DNA of 64,000 bases from Gynuella sp. (GCA_028282465.1 JANQHX010000037.1:39892-103891); one strand, 5' to 3'; shown: positions 20,837 through 30,450, counted from the stretch's first letter. Made by a program: numbers and translations. Notes: a model not told the origin generated them from the sequence alone.

Positions 20837-21047
20837 ACAGTACTTTATTCAGGTAATATGACTCACAATAAACCGGCTGAGACCCGATGCGAGCCAGCAA
20901 GATTTATTGATCAACATTGTAATAAAGTTAGTTTTCAAAATATAAATCACTCTTATGATGTCTAAGCTCAGCAAATTTTGAGAGCACTACTATTATTGTT
21001 GAATTAAAACCAAAAAGAAATAACAACATAAATGACAGGAGTAGATC

Positions 21048-21785
21048 ATGGCTTTAGTTAAAACTAGAAAAGTAAATGCTGTCCTTGAAATTGTGTTAAA
21101 TCGGCCAGACAAAAAAAACGCCCTAACCACTGAAATGTATCAAGAACTCACTAAGGCCTTTCAGTCGGCAAAACTAGACAAAGAAATACATGTCATCATG
21201 CTGTGTGGCCAGCCCCACTGTTTTTGTGCGGGTAACGATTTGGGGGACTTTATGAACAATCCTCCCGAAGACGAGGAGTCTCCAGTTTTTCGTTTTTTAA
21301 GCACCGTTTGCGATTTTCCAAAACCTTTGGTCTGCGCCATCAATGGCCCAGCAATCGGTATAGGCACGACTATCTGCCTGCATTCTGATTTGGTTTATTC
21401 AGGTGAAAGCGCTAATTTTCAGACTCCCTTTGTCAAACTTGGTTTAGTGCCTGAATTTGCATCCAGTTACTTAATGCCCTTGAGGTCCGGCCATGTTAAA
21501 GCATTTGAAATATTGGTTAAGGGTGAAACCTTTGATGCCAGAACAGCGAAAGAACTTGGGTTAGTCAACGAAATTTTCAGTGATGAAAACTACTTAACCG
21601 CTGCACTACAAAAAGCTCAAGAATTAGCGGCCTTACCACCTGAAGCCGTGATGGCTAGCAAACGGCTACTAAAAGAAAACTATATGCCTAGGGCTCTACA
21701 GGCCTTGGGGCATGAAGCCAATGAATTTATAAAACGCCTGAAATCGGATGAAGCACAACAGGCAATTGGTAGTTTTTTTAATTAA
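21048..21785 (+). CDS. Enoyl-CoA hydratase/isomerase family protein
   Basis: A crotonase-fold protein of 245 aa. Oxyanion-hole segments are visible as FCAGNDLGDF and NGPAIGIGTT, and LNRPDKKNAL is the typical N-terminal motif. AGNDL and the PxF-xxLGLVPE region (TPFVKLGLVPEFASS) resemble enoyl-CoA hydratase/isomerase or Delta3-Delta2-isomerase members involved in fatty-acid breakdown. The exact reaction cannot be fixed. AGGAG precedes the ATG. Its 3' end overlaps the convergent sbcB gene by 8 bases. Confidence 0.85.
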   Translation: MALVKTRKVNAVLEIVLNRPDKKNALTTEMYQELTKAFQSAKLDKEIHVIMLCGQPHCFCAGNDLGDFMNNPPEDEESPVFRFLSTVCDFPKPLVCAINGPAIGIGTTICLHSDLVYSGESANFQTPFVKLGLVPEFASSYLMPLRSGHVKAFEILVKGETFDARTAKELGLVNEIFSDENYLTAALQKAQELAALPPEAVMASKRLLKENYMPRALQALGHEANEFIKRLKSDEAQQAIGSFFN

Positions 21786-23226
21786 GCTTGTTTTGCTGGC
21801 TTAACAAATAGTTTTTCACTTCCATCAACACAGGTTTATGCTTCGGTGAGTTGCTCATTAGCTCACTTATTAGGCCCAAACTCTGAGGAATGGTTCTTGG
21901 GCTAGCGTGTTTGCCATCAAGGCATTTTTCTCGACAATGCTGAATCCATTTTTGATGCTCTTCAGAACTTAATAACTCTGGCCAGTTACGTGCTCGATAT
22001 CGAAATAAGAGGTCGGGTAATCTAGGGTCATCAAATTCGAATTCCAATGATGACAGGGCTTCTGGAGAACTTTTAATAACTTTATTTAATTTAGATCTAT
22101 CTGAATCATTAATAAATCCATCATAAAGAGCGATATCAGGATCTTTCTTATGAGTCTCTTCAATATGAAAAACTTGGTTGAGCTTATCATCAAGGTTTCT
22201 AATTTGAGACAAAGACAAGGCATTCTGTTTTATTGCATCCAGATCTAGATTCCAACGATTAACAACAGGTTCTTCTAATAAACTAATAGGAGCTACCATT
22301 GGGCTTCTATTCACATGAACTGACTTCAATCCCACCCGTTCTAACCCCTTACTCTCTAACTCGGCAGACCGGGTAAATAATCTTTCTCTAATTTGCTCTG
22401 CTGATAAATCTCGAAGTATGTTTGGGTTGTGCATTAAGTCAAAACAAATAATTTCATTCCGATTTCTGGGATGAATTGTGACTGGAGCCAAAACCGCCAT
22501 GCAGCCTTGATCAACAGAAAACATACCTGAAAAATTCAGAAACGGTTTTTTCTTAAAAAGATCTAGATGTTTTTTTACGAAATTTTTGTTTCGCAGTTGT
22601 AGAGCAAAATCCCAAAGCCTGGGCTGATATTTTTTGACCAGCTTTGCTAATTCAATGGTTGCTAGCACATCTGACACAGCGTCGTGAGCCGACTGATGTT
22701 CAATGCCATTCGCAGCTGTTAATAATTCTAACTTAAAACTAACCTTATCCTCTTCACCCTTTGGCCACTGTATCCCTTCTGGCCTTAGGGCATAAGTCAT
22801 ACGCATAACGTCTAATAAATCCCAACGGGAGTTACCATTTTTCCACTCTCGTTGGTAGGGATCTAAAAGGTTGCGATAAAAAAGAAAACGGCAGACCTCA
22901 TCATCGAATCGAATACTGTTGTAACCTAAACAGCAGGAGTTGGGTCGATTCATTTGTTGGTAAACTTGCTGACAAAATTCTTTCTCTAAAAGTCCCTCGG
23001 CTTCGGCGCATTGCGGAGAAATGCCTGTAACCATAGAAGCATAAGGGTCTGGCACCATGTCTAGTGCAGGTTTGCAGAAAATGTTTATCGGCTCATCAAC
23101 GAGGTTTAGATCGAAATCTGTTCGAACCGCAGCAAACTGTGCAGCCCTATCTTTGTGTGCATCGGCACCAAAGGTTTCTAGATCGTACCAAAGCATGGTA
23201 TCCATTAGTCGAGAGTTCAAAGACAT
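21778..23226 (-). CDS. sbcB: Exodeoxyribonuclease I
   Basis: SbcB degrades single-stranded DNA 3' to 5' and acts in recombination and mismatch repair. The 482-residue protein has the DEDD exonuclease motif WYDLETFG (D15, E17), then GYNSIRFDDEVCRF, the third acidic region EHQSAHDAVSDV, and the long C-terminal exonuclease I-specific region (RARNWPELLS). Length is normal. Several Met codons near the start (1, 8, 11) are possible; none has a strong ribosome site, so the N-terminus is uncertain by up to ten residues. Confidence 0.94.
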   Translation of the reverse strand: MSLNSRLMDTMLWYDLETFGADAHKDRAAQFAAVRTDFDLNLVDEPINIFCKPALDMVPDPYASMVTGISPQCAEAEGLLEKEFCQQVYQQMNRPNSCCLGYNSIRFDDEVCRFLFYRNLLDPYQREWKNGNSRWDLLDVMRMTYALRPEGIQWPKGEEDKVSFKLELLTAANGIEHQSAHDAVSDVLATIELAKLVKKYQPRLWDFALQLRNKNFVKKHLDLFKKKPFLNFSGMFSVDQGCMAVLAPVTIHPRNRNEIICFDLMHNPNILRDLSAEQIRERLFTRSAELESKGLERVGLKSVHVNRSPMVAPISLLEEPVVNRWNLDLDAIKQNALSLSQIRNLDDKLNQVFHIEETHKKDPDIALYDGFINDSDRSKLNKVIKSSPEALSSLEFEFDDPRLPDLLFRYRARNWPELLSSEEHQKWIQHCREKCLDGKHASPRTIPQSLGLISELMSNSPKHKPVLMEVKNYLLSQQNKLN

Positions 23227-23469
23227 TCTCTTTTAATAACGTGGCGTAAAGAGTTAAACTACTGAATACCTTTCGCAATCACAATAACAAAAAGACACAG
23301 GCGAACGTATACAATTAACCAGAGCACAATTTTCTGTCATGGCAAGTTTCTTCTTGGTTACTGACAAGTGTCAAAACTTTGAGGAACACCACGTCAATTG
23401 TCATCAGTTTCACGTACTCTGCATTTTTTTCTATCCTGACCTAATGAATTGTTCAGGAGACAACCAGAG

Positions 23470-23496
23470 TCGGATTTAACCGCTAAAGAAATCCGA
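23470..23496 (+). other. Perfect hairpin in the leader of the DUF349 gene
   Basis: TCGGATTT (23470-23477) and AAATCCGA (23489-23496) form an 8-bp stem with an 11-base loop. It ends just before the GGGGGA ribosome site of the DUF349 gene. It could modulate translation initiation or be a DNA operator. The rest of the 23227-23512 gap shows no clear signal. Confidence 0.4.
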
Positions 23497-23512
23497 TACG
23501 GGGGAATATTAT

Positions 23513-26272
23513 ATGGCGGTGCTTTCAAAGCTTTTTAAGAGTGGAAAAAATAACGGAACACAGGAAGTTCCTCTAGCACAGAAAACAGATGAGCAGCGCA
23601 AAGAAACTGCGCTCACTGCTAGCGATACCCGGACACGAGTAGAGGCTATTCAACTTATTGAAGAAGTAGCCATTCTGAAAGAATTGGCCTTTAAGTCTGA
23701 CCATAGCCCGGTCGAGGTAACTGCTCGGCGCAAACTTGCGGATCTAGTAAAGTCAGGATCGGTTAGCTTCAGTGAAATGAGTGCAAGTAATCCTCCCATG
23801 GCAGCGTTGTTCGAGATAGCCATTCAATGTCATTCCCCCGAGGACTTGGCAAATATAATTCCTCAGTTTAACGACCAAACAATTTTAGAAGACTTGGCGT
23901 TAAATGGTGCCATTGCCCAATTACGACAAGTATCTGCGGATCAAATTACGTCACAAGAGAGCTTAGAGAGGATTGCTAAAGCAACCAAGGGCAAAGACAA
24001 GTCAGTATTCCGAATTTGCAAAGACAAGCTCGATAAGATAAAGGCTCAAAAACAAGAAGTTGAGCAGAAGAAACAAGCATTGACTCAACAAGTAGAGTCA
24101 TTAGAGAAGCTAGCATCCAATACTCTTAACCCGCAATTTGAGATTAAATTCAAAGCCCTTAGCGACCAATGGCAGCACGCTCAAACCGATACCTTTCCGA
24201 AGCTGAAAAAACGTGGCGATGAAGCATTAACGTATTGTCAATCGGTGCTGGATAAAGCCGAAGCTGAACGGTTAGCTGCTAAGGAAGAACAAGAACAGCA
24301 AGAACAGCGTGTTCACCTTGCGAATACTACCCGAGACAATTTAATTACTGAGCTGCACGAGAAATCTATTGAGCTCATCAATCTTCCTAGTTTTGAAGAA
24401 AGTCATTATCAATCTGCGTTAGATTTTGCGGATGAAATCACCCAGAAATGGCAAGAAAGCGAGAAAGAGCAACCTGCTACTAAATCCGACATTAAAGCTT
24501 TCAGCCATATCAATACTGAATACTCCGCAATGGCTGTGACGCTCAAAGAATATGGCTCAATTAAGCAACAAATTGAGAAAACTCAGCAATCGAATGACCC
24601 AAAGAACTTCGACCATTTAGATCAACTGATTCACCATTTGGATTTTCTGGACGTCTCAGACCGACCAGACATACTGATTCAAGCACAAGAATTACTGCAA
24701 AAACATCACAAAGAACTTTCTGATGCTAGGGCACATAAACAAAGCTTAATCAGGCAAATTCGAGGACTAATTCGAAAATGTCAGTGGGCCATCCAACAAG
24801 GCCATTTACGTCAAGCAACTGGCATTGAGCATTCGATCGAAGAAAAAATGTCTCAATTGGAACAGGTGCCTCACTCTCTGACTCGTCAGGTAGAAACCTT
24901 ACTGGAGTCGCTGAATAAACTGCGAGATTGGCAAAGTTATGCAGTTCAGCCTAAAAAAGAAGCTTTGGTGAAAAAAATGGAAAGCTTGGTGGGCAACGAT
25001 CAGGATCCCGAAGCACTATCTAAAACCATTCGAAAGCTACAAGATGACTGGAAGGCATTGAGCAAGGGCGGGCAAAACCAACATCAGGAACTCTGGGACA
25101 GGTTTCATGAAGCCGCTCAGAAAGCCTATGAGCCCTGTAAAGCCTTCTTTAATGAGCAAAGCCAACAACGCAAACAGAACCTTAAAAAACGTGCTGAATT
25201 GGTAGAACAACTTAACAAGCTGTTTGATGTAACCGACTGGGGAAACCCGGTATGGAATGAAGTTGAACAGACTTTGCACGTTGCTAGAAACGAGTGGCGC
25301 AGTTACTCACCTGTAGAACGTGCTGCTAATAAATCAATTCAAAAAGACTTTGATAAAATAATAGAAGCATTTCAGAGTCATTTAGATGGCCACTTTCAAA
25401 CAGTGAAAGACACCAAATTAGCATTGATTGAAAAGACCAAAGCATTACTGAATGAAGAGAACGTTCGTCAAGCCACGGAAAATGCCAAACTTATTCAAGA
25501 AGAGTGGAAAAAATCTGGCAGAACTTGGCGAAAAGATGAACAAGAGCTGTGGAAAAAGTTCCGTAGTATTTGTGACGACTTATTTGCCCGTAGGGAAGAG
25601 AAGAACAAGGCCTTTAGAGCAGAGCTAGATGAGCATTTATCCGCGGCTATGTCTGCATTGGAATCTCTTGAATCCCTAGTTAACGATGAAAACAAATCTA
25701 GCTCTGAAAAACAGAGATTGCTGAAAGAATTAACTGAGCAATTCAATTCAGCTGGGCAGCTTCCTCGCCAACAGAGCGACAAAGTAAATCTGCGTTGGAA
25801 AGAAGCGGTAAACAAGTTGAATCAGGCGATAAAAGCTGAGAAAAACCAAGCCGTTTTGAATAATTGGTTAAAAGCTGAAGCTATTTTGGACAGCTTGGTC
25901 ACAGGCCAGAGCAACGTTGTCGAAAAAGATATTTTAGAATTGAAACTTAAGCCGGTGTTGAAGGAAACTCTAGGCAGAAACTTGAACGCCAAAAGCCGAG
26001 AAGATCAGACGGCCCGAGCCCATGAATATTGTGTGTTGGCTGAAGCACTTGCGGGTATAGACTCCCCTGCTGAAGATGAAGCACTAAGAATGGATCTACA
26101 GGTCAAACGTTTGAAAGCTGGCATTGGCGCCGATCAGAGCATTAAGCAGAATGAATTCGAGACGTTGCAGGAAAATTGGTTTTCATTGCTAAGTGTCGAT
26201 TCAGAGAAATGGCCGGGCTTGAAACAACGCTTTACAGCAGCGAAAACAGCCTACGAACAAGCCAGCAAATAA
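23513..26272 (+). CDS. Large DUF349-repeat coiled-coil protein
   Basis: The 919-residue protein is almost entirely charged and helical. At least three to four DUF349-type repeats are visible, each with the pattern L..eW..(G/S)....eLW.rF (for example DDWKALSKGGQNQHQELWDRF, EEWKKSGRTWRKDEQELWKKF, LRWKEAVNKL). Residues 30-160 resemble the short HEAT-like N-terminal segment seen in gammaproteobacterial members. There is no signal peptide or TM segment, so it is cytoplasmic. DUF349 proteins have no settled biochemical function. GGGGGA lies 8 bases before the ATG. Confidence 0.85.
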   Translation: MAVLSKLFKSGKNNGTQEVPLAQKTDEQRKETALTASDTRTRVEAIQLIEEVAILKELAFKSDHSPVEVTARRKLADLVKSGSVSFSEMSASNPPMAALFEIAIQCHSPEDLANIIPQFNDQTILEDLALNGAIAQLRQVSADQITSQESLERIAKATKGKDKSVFRICKDKLDKIKAQKQEVEQKKQALTQQVESLEKLASNTLNPQFEIKFKALSDQWQHAQTDTFPKLKKRGDEALTYCQSVLDKAEAERLAAKEEQEQQEQRVHLANTTRDNLITELHEKSIELINLPSFEESHYQSALDFADEITQKWQESEKEQPATKSDIKAFSHINTEYSAMAVTLKEYGSIKQQIEKTQQSNDPKNFDHLDQLIHHLDFLDVSDRPDILIQAQELLQKHHKELSDARAHKQSLIRQIRGLIRKCQWAIQQGHLRQATGIEHSIEEKMSQLEQVPHSLTRQVETLLESLNKLRDWQSYAVQPKKEALVKKMESLVGNDQDPEALSKTIRKLQDDWKALSKGGQNQHQELWDRFHEAAQKAYEPCKAFFNEQSQQRKQNLKKRAELVEQLNKLFDVTDWGNPVWNEVEQTLHVARNEWRSYSPVERAANKSIQKDFDKIIEAFQSHLDGHFQTVKDTKLALIEKTKALLNEENVRQATENAKLIQEEWKKSGRTWRKDEQELWKKFRSICDDLFARREEKNKAFRAELDEHLSAAMSALESLESLVNDENKSSSEKQRLLKELTEQFNSAGQLPRQQSDKVNLRWKEAVNKLNQAIKAEKNQAVLNNWLKAEAILDSLVTGQSNVVEKDILELKLKPVLKETLGRNLNAKSREDQTARAHEYCVLAEALAGIDSPAEDEALRMDLQVKRLKAGIGADQSIKQNEFETLQENWFSLLSVDSEKWPGLKQRFTAAKTAYEQASK

Positions 26273-26299
26273 AAATTCTTAAATTTCAAATAGTTAGGC

Positions 26300-26328
26300 T
26301 TGACAACGAACTGTCATAAACCTAGTAT
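26300..26328 (+). promoter_or_regulatory. Strong promoter of the initiator tRNA
   Basis: TTGACA (26300-26305) and TAGTAT (26323-26328) are spaced by 17 bases. The following ACGCCCCGC is the GC-rich discriminator typical of stringently controlled stable-RNA promoters. The ~100-base precursor up to 26439 contains several small hairpins, such as CTGAAAGCAC pairing with GTGTTTTCAG just before the tRNA, likely processing signals. Confidence 0.8.
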
Positions 26329-26439
26329 ACGCCCCGCTCGCTGAGACGGCAGAAACAACCAGATTCTGCTAATCGAAGGTTAAATGATTCGATAAATTTC
26401 TCAGCGCTGAAAGCACATTCTTAGAGTGTTTTCAGATGG

Positions 26440-26516
<77 letters not shown>

Positions 26517-26817
26517 ATTCTCTTAGAGAATCCCCAAGGTCAAATCTGGTGGAATACCAAATCACCTCTTTATTAATCTTCCCATAAAAACAATTCAGCC
26601 ATTTTTTACTGATATTGATTTTAAATGCTACTCTAAAATTATTAAGCCAAATTATATTACTGGCTATCCCAAAATATTCTGTTTATTTAATAAACAAACC
26701 CAACATAAGCTTGACTGTTTTTTAAGCAACCTCATGCATGTTTATTTATCCAGCACAGAATATAGGTATGTTAACTTTTATTAACACAATATATTGATAA
26801 TTTAGTGGAGTGAGTAC

Positions 26818-26845
26818 TTGCCAACACAATATCTAGGTCTATGCT
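26818..26845 (+). promoter_or_regulatory. Possible promoter of the Lar-like gene
   Basis: TTGCCA (26818-26823) and TATGCT (26840-26845) are 16 bases apart, 62 bases before the ATG at 26908. The direct repeat AACACAATAT occurs at 26783 and 26823, about four helical turns apart, and could bind a regulator. The remainder of the gap 26517-26907 is AT-rich with no other recognisable feature. Confidence 0.35.
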
Positions 26846-26907
26846 AACCTTTGAGGCGAACATATAATTAGACACCAGCCTTGAGTAGAACCAGATGAGT
26901 AAGATTT

Positions 26908-27171
26908 ATGATTACAAATATTTGTGCATGCCCATTTTGCTCAAGCAATCATCTGCACGTAACACATCATTTAGTAAGCTACAGTGTTGAATGCGGTACT
27001 TGCAAAGCAACGGGTCCTAGAAAAAAGTCAGAGTTTGATGCAGTAGTCAGCTGGAATGTACTTTCAGCAAATGTTGAACTAGCAAAGATGGTTGAAAAAA
27101 ATGATTTGCTGAGCCGAGTTGCTCAGGTTGAGAACGCGGTTCAGCAATTAGAAGTAAATCTATATTCTTGA
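26908..27171 (+). CDS. Lar-like zinc-ribbon protein
   Basis: This small protein (87 aa) has two CxxC knuckles, C8-P-F-C11 and C29-G-T-C32, followed by GPRKKSEFDAVVSWN. That is the layout of the Lar restriction-alleviation zinc ribbon (CPFC, x-C-x-x-C, GP, A..WN) known from the Rac prophage and many phages. Residues 55-85 form a short amphipathic helix with leucine spacing, possibly for dimerisation. There is no phage context here. Function is not established for chromosomal copies. The stop lies one base from the stop of the convergent coiled-coil gene. Confidence 0.7.
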   Translation: MITNICACPFCSSNHLHVTHHLVSYSVECGTCKATGPRKKSEFDAVVSWNVLSANVELAKMVEKNDLLSRVAQVENAVQQLEVNLYS

Positions 27172-27172
27172 T

Positions 27173-28021
27173 TTAGGGCGTTGAGCCAGAAGATAAATCA
27201 GCAACGGATTTTTCTAATGCTCTGAGTTGATTCTGTAGCGTGGTCAACCTGTCGTTGGTTTGAAGCCTGTAAGCATCAATGGATTCAATGGCTGCACCGG
27301 TTTCAGTCAGAAGATTCTCTGCTTTAGTCAATCTGTCTACAGTATCTGAGCCAGAAAACTGGTCATTCAACAATCGCAATTCAAGCGAGACTTCATCCAC
27401 CTTGTCATTGGTTGATCGAGAAATAGTCTCTAACTCCACATCAATCTCACTTAATTTTTTACTTAAGTCTTGTCCATTGGTTTCAATAGCGGACACTTTT
27501 TGAGACATACTATCATTAACTGTTTGAATCTCAGTTTGACTGGCGACCACCAAGCTTAACTCTGAGTTTTGCTTGCTCAACCCCTTTTGCAAGGTTTGAA
27601 TATCTGTCTGAGCAGTTTGTATCCAAGCCTTATTTCTCTTATTTGAAACATCCCAAAGTTTTCTGATTTCAGACATGATGTTGCTTAATTTAGCCTCTAT
27701 GGCATTTTCATTAAAGCTGACACTCTCGTCTGTAGCAGACAACTGTCGTTCAAGAGCTTCGACTCTGGCTGTCGCTAGACTTAAATTGTCACTTAACCCA
27801 TCCATCTCAGTTTTAAATAAATAGGCGAACCCGCCCAAAATCATAGTGACTATTAGCAAAAAACCAGTGAGTACTTGCATCCAGGCTGGCGCACCAGGGG
27901 CTGGCTTTTCTGGGCGATAACCTTCATCAGATGGAGCCCGACGTCGCTGGGCAATTTCTTCCCGGTCTGGCACCAGTTTGGGCATATCACTTAAGGGGGA
28001 ACCAGGTTCAACAGGGGTCAT
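27173..28021 (-). CDS. Single-pass inner-membrane protein with long periplasmic coiled coil
   Basis: A 282-residue protein with a basic, proline-rich cytoplasmic N-terminus (1-45), one TM helix (about 48-68) and a long heptad-repeat coiled coil (about 72-278) that would lie in the periplasm. I do not recognise a named family. The segment IRKLWDVSNKRNKAW interrupts the heptads and looks like a conserved feature. It is divergent from sodB and convergent with the Lar-like gene. Function is unknown. Confidence 0.75.
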   Translation of the reverse strand: MTPVEPGSPLSDMPKLVPDREEIAQRRRAPSDEGYRPEKPAPGAPAWMQVLTGFLLIVTMILGGFAYLFKTEMDGLSDNLSLATARVEALERQLSATDESVSFNENAIEAKLSNIMSEIRKLWDVSNKRNKAWIQTAQTDIQTLQKGLSKQNSELSLVVASQTEIQTVNDSMSQKVSAIETNGQDLSKKLSEIDVELETISRSTNDKVDEVSLELRLLNDQFSGSDTVDRLTKAENLLTETGAAIESIDAYRLQTNDRLTTLQNQLRALEKSVADLSSGSTP

Positions 28022-28195
28022 GAAACGTCTACTCCATTTCTTAGTATCATTAATAGGCCATTATATTGCTTAGAAAGCCTATACCAAAGTTGCGAGTTCC
28101 AGTTTTCATAAAATTTCTCGTTCACTAATCGCTTTTTAATTGGCTGGGCATTGAAACTGGATCAGCGACCCCCATACACACAAAAGTAAACGATT

Positions 28196-28209
28196 TTGAT
28201 CTAAGTCAA
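28196..28209 (+). promoter_or_regulatory. FNR/Anr-like box upstream of sodB
   Basis: TTGAT-CTAA-GTCAA matches 9 of 10 bases of the FNR half-site pair TTGAT-N4-ATCAA. It ends 23 bases before the sodB ATG, so binding would be expected to repress. This is inferred from pattern only. Confidence 0.4.
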
Positions 28210-28232
28210 TAATACCAATAAGGGAACTAAAA

Positions 28233-28814
28233 ATGGCCTTCGAATTACCTGAGCTACCTTACGCTAAAAATGCACTTGAACCTCATATTTCTGAAGAAAC
28301 CCTGGAATTTCACTATGGTAAACACCACGCGACCTATGTAACCAAGTTAAATGGTCTTGTTCCTGGTTCCGAGTTTGAGGGTAAAAGCCTAGAAGAAATT
28401 GTTAAATCTTCCTCTGGTGGAGTTTTTAACAACGCTGCTCAAATCTGGAATCACACTTTTTACTGGAACTGCCTAAGCCCTAATGGTGGTGGCGAGCCGA
28501 CTGGCGCACTGGCTGAAGCAATCATGGCTAAGTTTGGTTCATTCGAGTCTTTTAAAGAAGAATTCACAAACTCTGCTATTAATAATTTTGGTTCTAGCTG
28601 GACATGGTTGGTTAAAACGGCAGATGGATCAGTTGAAATCATGAACACAAGCAATGCTGGCTGCCCATTGACTGAAGAAGGCGTGACTCCGTTAATGACT
28701 GTAGATCTGTGGGAGCATGCTTACTACATTGATTTCCGTAATGCTCGACCAAAATATATGGAAGCATTCTGGTCTCTAATTAATTGGGAATTTGCGGCAA
28801 GTAACTTTTCATAA
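28233..28814 (+). CDS. sodB: Iron superoxide dismutase
   Basis: SodB converts superoxide to hydrogen peroxide and oxygen in the cytoplasm. The 193-residue protein starts [19 protein letters not shown] and carries metal ligands in LEFHYGKHH (H27), [11 protein letters not shown], and [11 protein letters not shown]. The pattern [20 protein letters not shown] and the length favour the Fe rather than the Mn form. AGGGA lies about 8 bases before the ATG. A strong terminator follows. Confidence 0.96.
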   Translation: MAFELPELPYAKNALEPHISEETLEFHYGKHHATYVTKLNGLVPGSEFEGKSLEEIVKSSSGGVFNNAAQIWNHTFYWNCLSPNGGGEPTGALAEAIMAKFGSFESFKEEFTNSAINNFGSSWTWLVKTADGSVEIMNTSNAGCPLTEEGVTPLMTVDLWEHAYYIDFRNARPKYMEAFWSLINWEFAASNFS

Positions 28815-28832
28815 TTAAGATCTAATTTAATT

Positions 28833-28862
28833 AAAGGTGAGACACTTGTTTCACCTTTTTTT
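28833..28862 (+). terminator. Intrinsic terminator of sodB
   Basis: AAAGGTGA (28833-28840) pairs with TCACCTTT (28851-28858), and seven T residues run from 28856 to 28862. Confidence 0.85.
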
Positions 28863-29147
28863 ATTTATTAACTAAATTAATCTTCAGTCCTTTTTTAAAC
28901 TGGCTATTTATCCTAAGACGTCTATTCTCACTATTCTAATTTTTAACTTCTGAATAATTGTTTATAAATACTACTAATTGATTATGCTAATTATTTGTAA
29001 GGGTACTAGTAATAGAATAATTATTTGCTAAAATTTAGCTAATCAGTTGATTACTGGTTCTTTTTGCCCATTCGGGCATCGTGCGATCAAGGACGATTCT
29101 TAAAATCTACCTACTAACAATTTAAGAATTAACAGTAATACATATCT

Positions 29148-29393
29148 ATGCAAGCAAAGTTAAAAGAAAGCGGACTTAATCATTTTTTTAATATGGCTAA
29201 GCGATTTGGTTCTATCATTAACGATCAGGATGCTAATCCTAAAGAGCGTAAAAGAAGATTTGCTGAATTAAATGATGCATTTATTCAACTTAAAACTGAC
29301 ATGCTCCCAGAATCAAAAAAAGCGACTGCCCATAAGATATATGAAACGCAATTAAGAATGGCTGAAGAAGCTGGCTTACGAGAAGCTAGCTAA
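29148..29393 (+). CDS. Small hypothetical helical protein
   Basis: An 81-residue, highly charged, mainly helical protein that I do not recognise. There is no signal peptide, TM segment or Cys motif. No good ribosome site precedes the ATG; a 9-bp inverted repeat (ATTCTTAAA...TTTAAGAAT, about 29095-29127) lies just upstream, and a TGCCC/GGGCA hairpin lies further up near 29067. A later Met (29196) is possible. Codon pattern and composition look protein-like, but evidence for expression is limited. The rest of 28863-29147 is AT-rich with no further signal. Confidence 0.5.
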   Translation: MQAKLKESGLNHFFNMAKRFGSIINDQDANPKERKRRFAELNDAFIQLKTDMLPESKKATAHKIYETQLRMAEEAGLREAS

Positions 29394-29946
29394 CAGTTTA
29401 TATAGTTGTAGATATATTTCCGCATTTAAAATTAAAGCAGTTATAACAAGTTAGTTACCTAAGGACTAACCTTGTATCAGTGATTTGATAACTGAGGTCT
29501 TTTTTCACCCTGATATAAGTCGATTTAGCTTATTTATGTGATCTATGTTTTAAATTCCTTTGAAAAGCTTATCTTTTTTAGCTCATTTCCATCGCCGATG
29601 GTTTATCTAAAATATAATTTAGTGGATGAACTCTACTCACTTGTATTACCAAAATTAGTACTCAAAGATACAACAACCATTGCCAATTGCTGTTAATACT
29701 CATCGCTCTCATCACTTATCTTTATAAGATAAGCGCCTGCTTGATTAATTTTTTCCGTTAGAGCTTGGTCATGAATAGGCTAACTGTTGATTACTTTTGC
29801 ACGAATTTAGTATTAGCTTGGCTCTTGTGAGACATAACCGTGCGGATGTATTGTGCCAAAACAAGGTGAAATATTTGCTTTGCTGGGTGACTCTGGTTGC
29901 GGGATATCAACTCTAATCTGGATGTTAGACTGATTCCTTAGACACT
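29394..29946. other. AT-rich 553-base region without a recognisable gene
   Basis: Neither strand has a supportable coding frame. A T-run preceded by a weak CAGT/ACTG hairpin (about 29477-29501) could terminate the small upstream gene. CTTATC...GATAAG near 29715-29733 is a short inverted repeat. Nothing else is identified. Confidence 0.4.
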
Positions 29947-30450
29947 TTATACATCAGAATAAATCCAGTCTAAAATTTTCGACCGATATTTAACCAGAGC
30001 ATCAACGGATGTATTAATTAACTCAAAGTCTTCAGTAAAACTCTCTGGCATGAGCTCCTCTTCCATTTCTTGGCGAATACCCTTACTAGACTTCAACTTA
30101 GAGTTTTCACGCAAAAATCCAGTTTTTCCATCGACATTAATTAATGAGCCGTATTTGGAGTGAACAAGATCATTTCTTCTTTCGCTTAATTTTCTGATTT
30201 TATCTATTTCATTATGAAAATCCTTCTTGATATACGACTCGAGTTTTCGTAGTTCTATGAACCGAGCAAACATCACATCAACTGCCTTAAGCTTCCCTGA
30301 GAAATCAATTTCACTCATTAAAATACTAACCATTTCTTCGTCCTTCGTATTAGACAATAGAACAATGAGCTCCTCTATCTGTCGCTCTAGACTTTGGAAG
30401 AGGCATATAAAATATCCGAGTTGATGAAATTCTGTTGGATTTGATTTCAT
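29947..30450 (-). CDS. Orphan HEPN-like protein with Rx4H motif
   Basis: The 167-residue all-helical protein contains RNDLVHSKYG, where R92 and H97 form the Rx4H motif found in HEPN-fold ribonucleases of toxin-antitoxin, abortive-infection and CRISPR systems. Helices before the motif (about 10-85) fit a four-helix HEPN bundle. No nucleotidyltransferase (MNT) partner or other antitoxin is adjacent. It may be a solitary HEPN protein with an RNase or binding role. The region is AT-rich and sparsely coding, consistent with acquired DNA. AGG lies about 10 bases before the ATG. Family assignment is by motif only. Confidence 0.55.
   Translation of the reverse strand: MKSNPTEFHQLGYFICLFQSLERQIEELIVLLSNTKDEEMVSILMSEIDFSGKLKAVDVMFARFIELRKLESYIKKDFHNEIDKIRKLSERRNDLVHSKYGSLINVDGKTGFLRENSKLKSSKGIRQEMEEELMPESFTEDFELINTSVDALVKYRSKILDWIYSDV

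Noticed and set aside
26895..26990. 31-codon frame overlapping the start of the Lar-like gene
   Set aside because: The Lar-like frame has conserved Cys motifs; the overlapping one has none.
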